From positions 310,001-374,000 of the forward strand of contig CP049781.1 in assembly GCA_011082265.1 (NCBI GenBank): 64,000 nt of DNA, in the 5' to 3' direction. Within the stretch, counting starts at the first letter, position 1; each line of letters opens with the position of its first letter. The position numbers were made by a program, and so were the translations under genes. Positions 61,963 to 64,000 of the stretch are shown here, piece by piece. The notes under the pieces are model-generated. The model was given only the letters and a program-made list of their open reading frames with translations, did not search any database and was not told where the DNA came from. The stretch comes from Candidatus Lachnocurva vaginae. GTDB taxonomy: Bacteria > Bacillota > Clostridia > Lachnospirales > Lachnospiraceae.

Positions 61963-63630
61963 ATGGTAGAAAATAAAAAAAAATATGAAGTAAGTATTTT
62001 AGGAAAAATAATAGAAATACCCGAACATACTACATTTTTAGATATAGTAGAAAAATATCAGGACAAATTTGAAGATGATATTTTGCTCGTTAATTTTAAT
62101 AATAGACTTAAGGAATTATCAAATGAGATTACAAGTGACGGAAAATTATCATTCATCACAGCAAAAGATAATAATGGAAGAATGACTTACAGACGGAGTG
62201 TAGTTTTTCTTATGCAAAAAGCTCTTCAGAATATTTTAAAAGGAAAGGATTTTGATTTCTTTGTTGAGCATTCATTAGATCAGGGATATTATTGCTTATT
62301 AAGTGAGAATGTAAAAATTACTTCAGACTTTTTAAAAGATTTAAAAGCTGAGATGAATAGGCTAGTTTCTCTTGATTTAAAAATCAAAAAATATGCGACA
62401 AAAACTGATGAAGCAGCAAAGCTTTTCCACGAAAATAGGCTTTTCGATAAAGAAAAGCTTATGAACTATAGAACCTCATCTTATATAAATGTTTATAATT
62501 TGGACGGATGTATTGACTATTTTTACGGATATATGACTCCGTCGACGAAGTACCTTAAATATTTTGATTTAAAAAAATATGATGACGGATTTATGATTCT
62601 TTTTCCATATAAGCAAACTAAAAAAGTTGCAGAGTTTAAGCCTTCGCATAAATTGTTTGAGATTCAAAAGAAAGCTGCTCATTGGAGCGACCTTATAAAT
62701 ATTCCAACTGTCGGAGCGTTAAATGAAGCAATTGCAAATGGCAAAGGAAATGACATAATTTTGATGCAGGAAGCTCTTATGGAACAGCAGATTGGAGCAC
62801 TTGCATATAGCATAAATAAAAAGAAAAATGTTAAATTCGTCATGATTGCCGGTCCTTCGTCTTCCGGGAAAACGACTTTTTCTTACAGACTTTCCATTCA
62901 ATTAAGTGCATTGGGATTAAAACCTCATCCGCTTTCGCTGGATGATTATTACATAGACCGTGACAAAATGGAGAAAGAGCCGGACGGAAGCATTGATTTT
63001 GAAAGTATAAAAGGAATTGATACAGTGCAATTTAATAAAGATATGAATTCACTGTTAAGAGGCGAAACAGTTTTAGCACCTTCTTTCAATTTTAAGACAG
63101 GGAAAAGAGAATATCGTGGTAAAAAGCTTAGATTAAAAGAAAATGATATACTTGTAATCGAAGGGATTCACGGACTTAATGAACAACTTAGTCATTTAAT
63201 TCCGGAAGAAAGTAAGTTTAAAATTTACATAAGTGCGTTGACTCAGCTTTCAATTGATGAGCATAATCCGCTATCTACAACGGACGGAAGACTTATAAGA
63301 AGAATTGTAAGAGATGCAAGAACAAGAGGAAGCAGTGCAAAGGAAACACTTGCAATGTGGGAAAGTGTAAGAAAAGGCGAAGAAAAAAATATTTTCCCAT
63401 ATCAGGAAGGTGCAAATGTTATGTTTAACTCGGCACTTATTTATGAAATGTCGATTTTAAAACTATATGCAACTCCTCTTCTTTTAAATATTGAAGATGA
63501 TTGTCCGGAATACTCCGAGGCAAAAAGGCTTTTAAAGCTCATGGGCTATTTCATGCCTTTAACTCCGGATGCTGTAAATAATACATCTCTATTACGAGAA
63601 TTTATAGGTGGAGGAATAATACAGGTTTAA
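61963..63630 (+). CDS. Uridine kinase-like nucleoside kinase with a TGS-like N-terminus
   Basis: The 555 residues have an N-terminal ubiquitin-like/TGS-type region (~1-65), a threonyl-tRNA synthetase editing-like middle (~70-220), and a C-terminal P-loop kinase of the phosphoribulokinase/uridine kinase family (GPSSSGKTTF at 297, LDDYYIDRDKM, and IEGIHGLNE). This fusion is widespread in Clostridia. The substrate is predicted to be uridine or cytidine but is not proven for the fusion form. Confidence 0.88.
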   Translation: MVENKKKYEVSILGKIIEIPEHTTFLDIVEKYQDKFEDDILLVNFNNRLKELSNEITSDGKLSFITAKDNNGRMTYRRSVVFLMQKALQNILKGKDFDFFVEHSLDQGYYCLLSENVKITSDFLKDLKAEMNRLVSLDLKIKKYATKTDEAAKLFHENRLFDKEKLMNYRTSSYINVYNLDGCIDYFYGYMTPSTKYLKYFDLKKYDDGFMILFPYKQTKKVAEFKPSHKLFEIQKKAAHWSDLINIPTVGALNEAIANGKGNDIILMQEALMEQQIGALAYSINKKKNVKFVMIAGPSSSGKTTFSYRLSIQLSALGLKPHPLSLDDYYIDRDKMEKEPDGSIDFESIKGIDTVQFNKDMNSLLRGETVLAPSFNFKTGKREYRGKKLRLKENDILVIEGIHGLNEQLSHLIPEESKFKIYISALTQLSIDEHNPLSTTDGRLIRRIVRDARTRGSSAKETLAMWESVRKGEEKNIFPYQEGANVMFNSALIYEMSILKLYATPLLLNIEDDCPEYSEAKRLLKLMGYFMPLTPDAVNNTSLLREFIGGGIIQV

Positions 63631-63645
63631 GAGATTTTTCTAATC

Positions 63646-63674
63646 TTGAAAAAATAATTTTATATAATTATAAT
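63646..63674 (+). promoter_or_regulatory. Sigma-A promoter of rnpB
   Basis: TTGAAA (63646-63651) and TATAAT (63669-63674) are 17 bases apart. It fits a start of transcription at about 63681 just before the RNase P RNA. Confidence 0.88.
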
Positions 63675-63689
63675 GTAACAATAATGAAA

Positions 63690-64000
63690 TAAAGCAGAAC
63701 AGGCGACCGCGGCCTAATTTATTAGGGTGAGGAAAGTCCGGGCTTCATAGGGCAGGATGCCGGATAACGTCCGGTGGAGGTGACTCCCAGGAAAGTGCAA
63801 CAGAAAATAACCGCATATAAGAGCGAAAGCTTTTTATGTAAGGGTGAAAAGGCAGTGTAAGAGACTACCGTTTCAATGGTAACATTGAAAGCCGTGTAAA
63901 CCCCATTCGAAGCAAGGTTAGATAGGAACGATGACGTGACCCGCCAGTTCCGGGTTAACCGCTTTAGGCATTTGGTAACAGGTGTCATAGATAGATGGTC
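63690..64000 (+). ncRNA. rnpB: RNase P RNA (3' end cut off by the window)
   Basis: The catalytic RNA that trims tRNA 5' leaders. The conserved 5' block GAGGAAAGTCCGGGC is at about 63729, followed by GGTGACTCCCAGGAAAGTGC-like P-helix sequence and later AGATAGATGG near the end. The 3' universal segment lies beyond the window. The 5' end is approximate. The long-range pairings look bacterial type A, but this was judged by eye. Confidence 0.93.

Overview
The window is a low-GC, densely packed stretch of chromosome from an anaerobic Firmicute of the class Clostridia. The evidence is the hprK-murB-rapZ-whiA-HPr order, a type III glutamine synthetase (glnN), the dgt-dnaG-rpoD-trmK-nif3 block, a Clostridia-type flagellin, and an NlpC/P60 plus SH3 wall hydrolase. 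A surface protein with a YSIRK-like signal and choline-binding-type repeats suggests a host-associated, perhaps oral, species. I cannot name the species from the sequence alone. Nearly all genes lie on the + strand, so this is probably one replichore.

Layout: 0-10.5 kb holds uvrC, then the hprK/murB/rapZ/whiA/HPr-like/lipid kinase operon, class II aldolase and glnN. 10.5-20.2 kb holds a degenerate receiver/kinase-like protein, PBP1A (minus strand), an IMPACT-family gene, tRNA-Gln, an acyl-ACP thioesterase, a CvfB-like S1 protein, a YjfB-like motility protein (minus), a thioredoxin-reductase-like protein and a secreted NlpC/P60 enzyme. An AT-rich 0.66 kb gap with two perfect DnaA boxes follows. 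20.9-32 kb is a housekeeping run: PucR/CdaR regulator, ftsEX, carboxy-terminal protease, prfB, tsaE, tsaB, rimI, an RNase Z-like gene, tsaD and ispD. It ends at a bidirectional terminator shared with two tRNA-Leu genes on the minus strand.

32.3-38 kb is an accessory patch of gene decay. It holds an AbiEi antitoxin whose AbiEii toxin survives only as two joined ends, an XRE regulator, a CDF metal transporter, an orphan RelB/DinJ antitoxin, an HpcH/HpaI-like aldolase with internal repeats, and a DUF4143 ATPase that has lost its whole ATPase core. 38-50.3 kb holds the choline-binding-type surface protein, a sugar locus (BglG/MtlR-type regulator, separate PTS EIIA, EIIB and EIIC, and a GH38 alpha-mannosidase, probably for mannosylglycerate or a related mannoside), and a two-gene ABC exporter. 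50.5-64 kb holds flagellin, a YfcC-family carrier, asnB, dgt, dnaG, rpoD, trmK, a Nif3-like protein, a uridine-kinase-like protein and the start of RNase P RNA.

Two themes stand out. First, regulation: the HPr-like protein beside hprK keeps Ser46 but has no active-site histidine, so it looks like Crh rather than a PTS phosphocarrier, and the protein after glnN looks like a receiver fused to a kinase core with the key residues missing. Second, short tandem duplications are very common just after stop codons (RNase Z, ispD, cvfB, yjfB, ABC ATPase, aldolase and others) and also inside coding C-termini. This suggests a genome-wide process of minisatellite growth from gene 3' ends. Coordinates and motifs were read by eye; no homology search was run.
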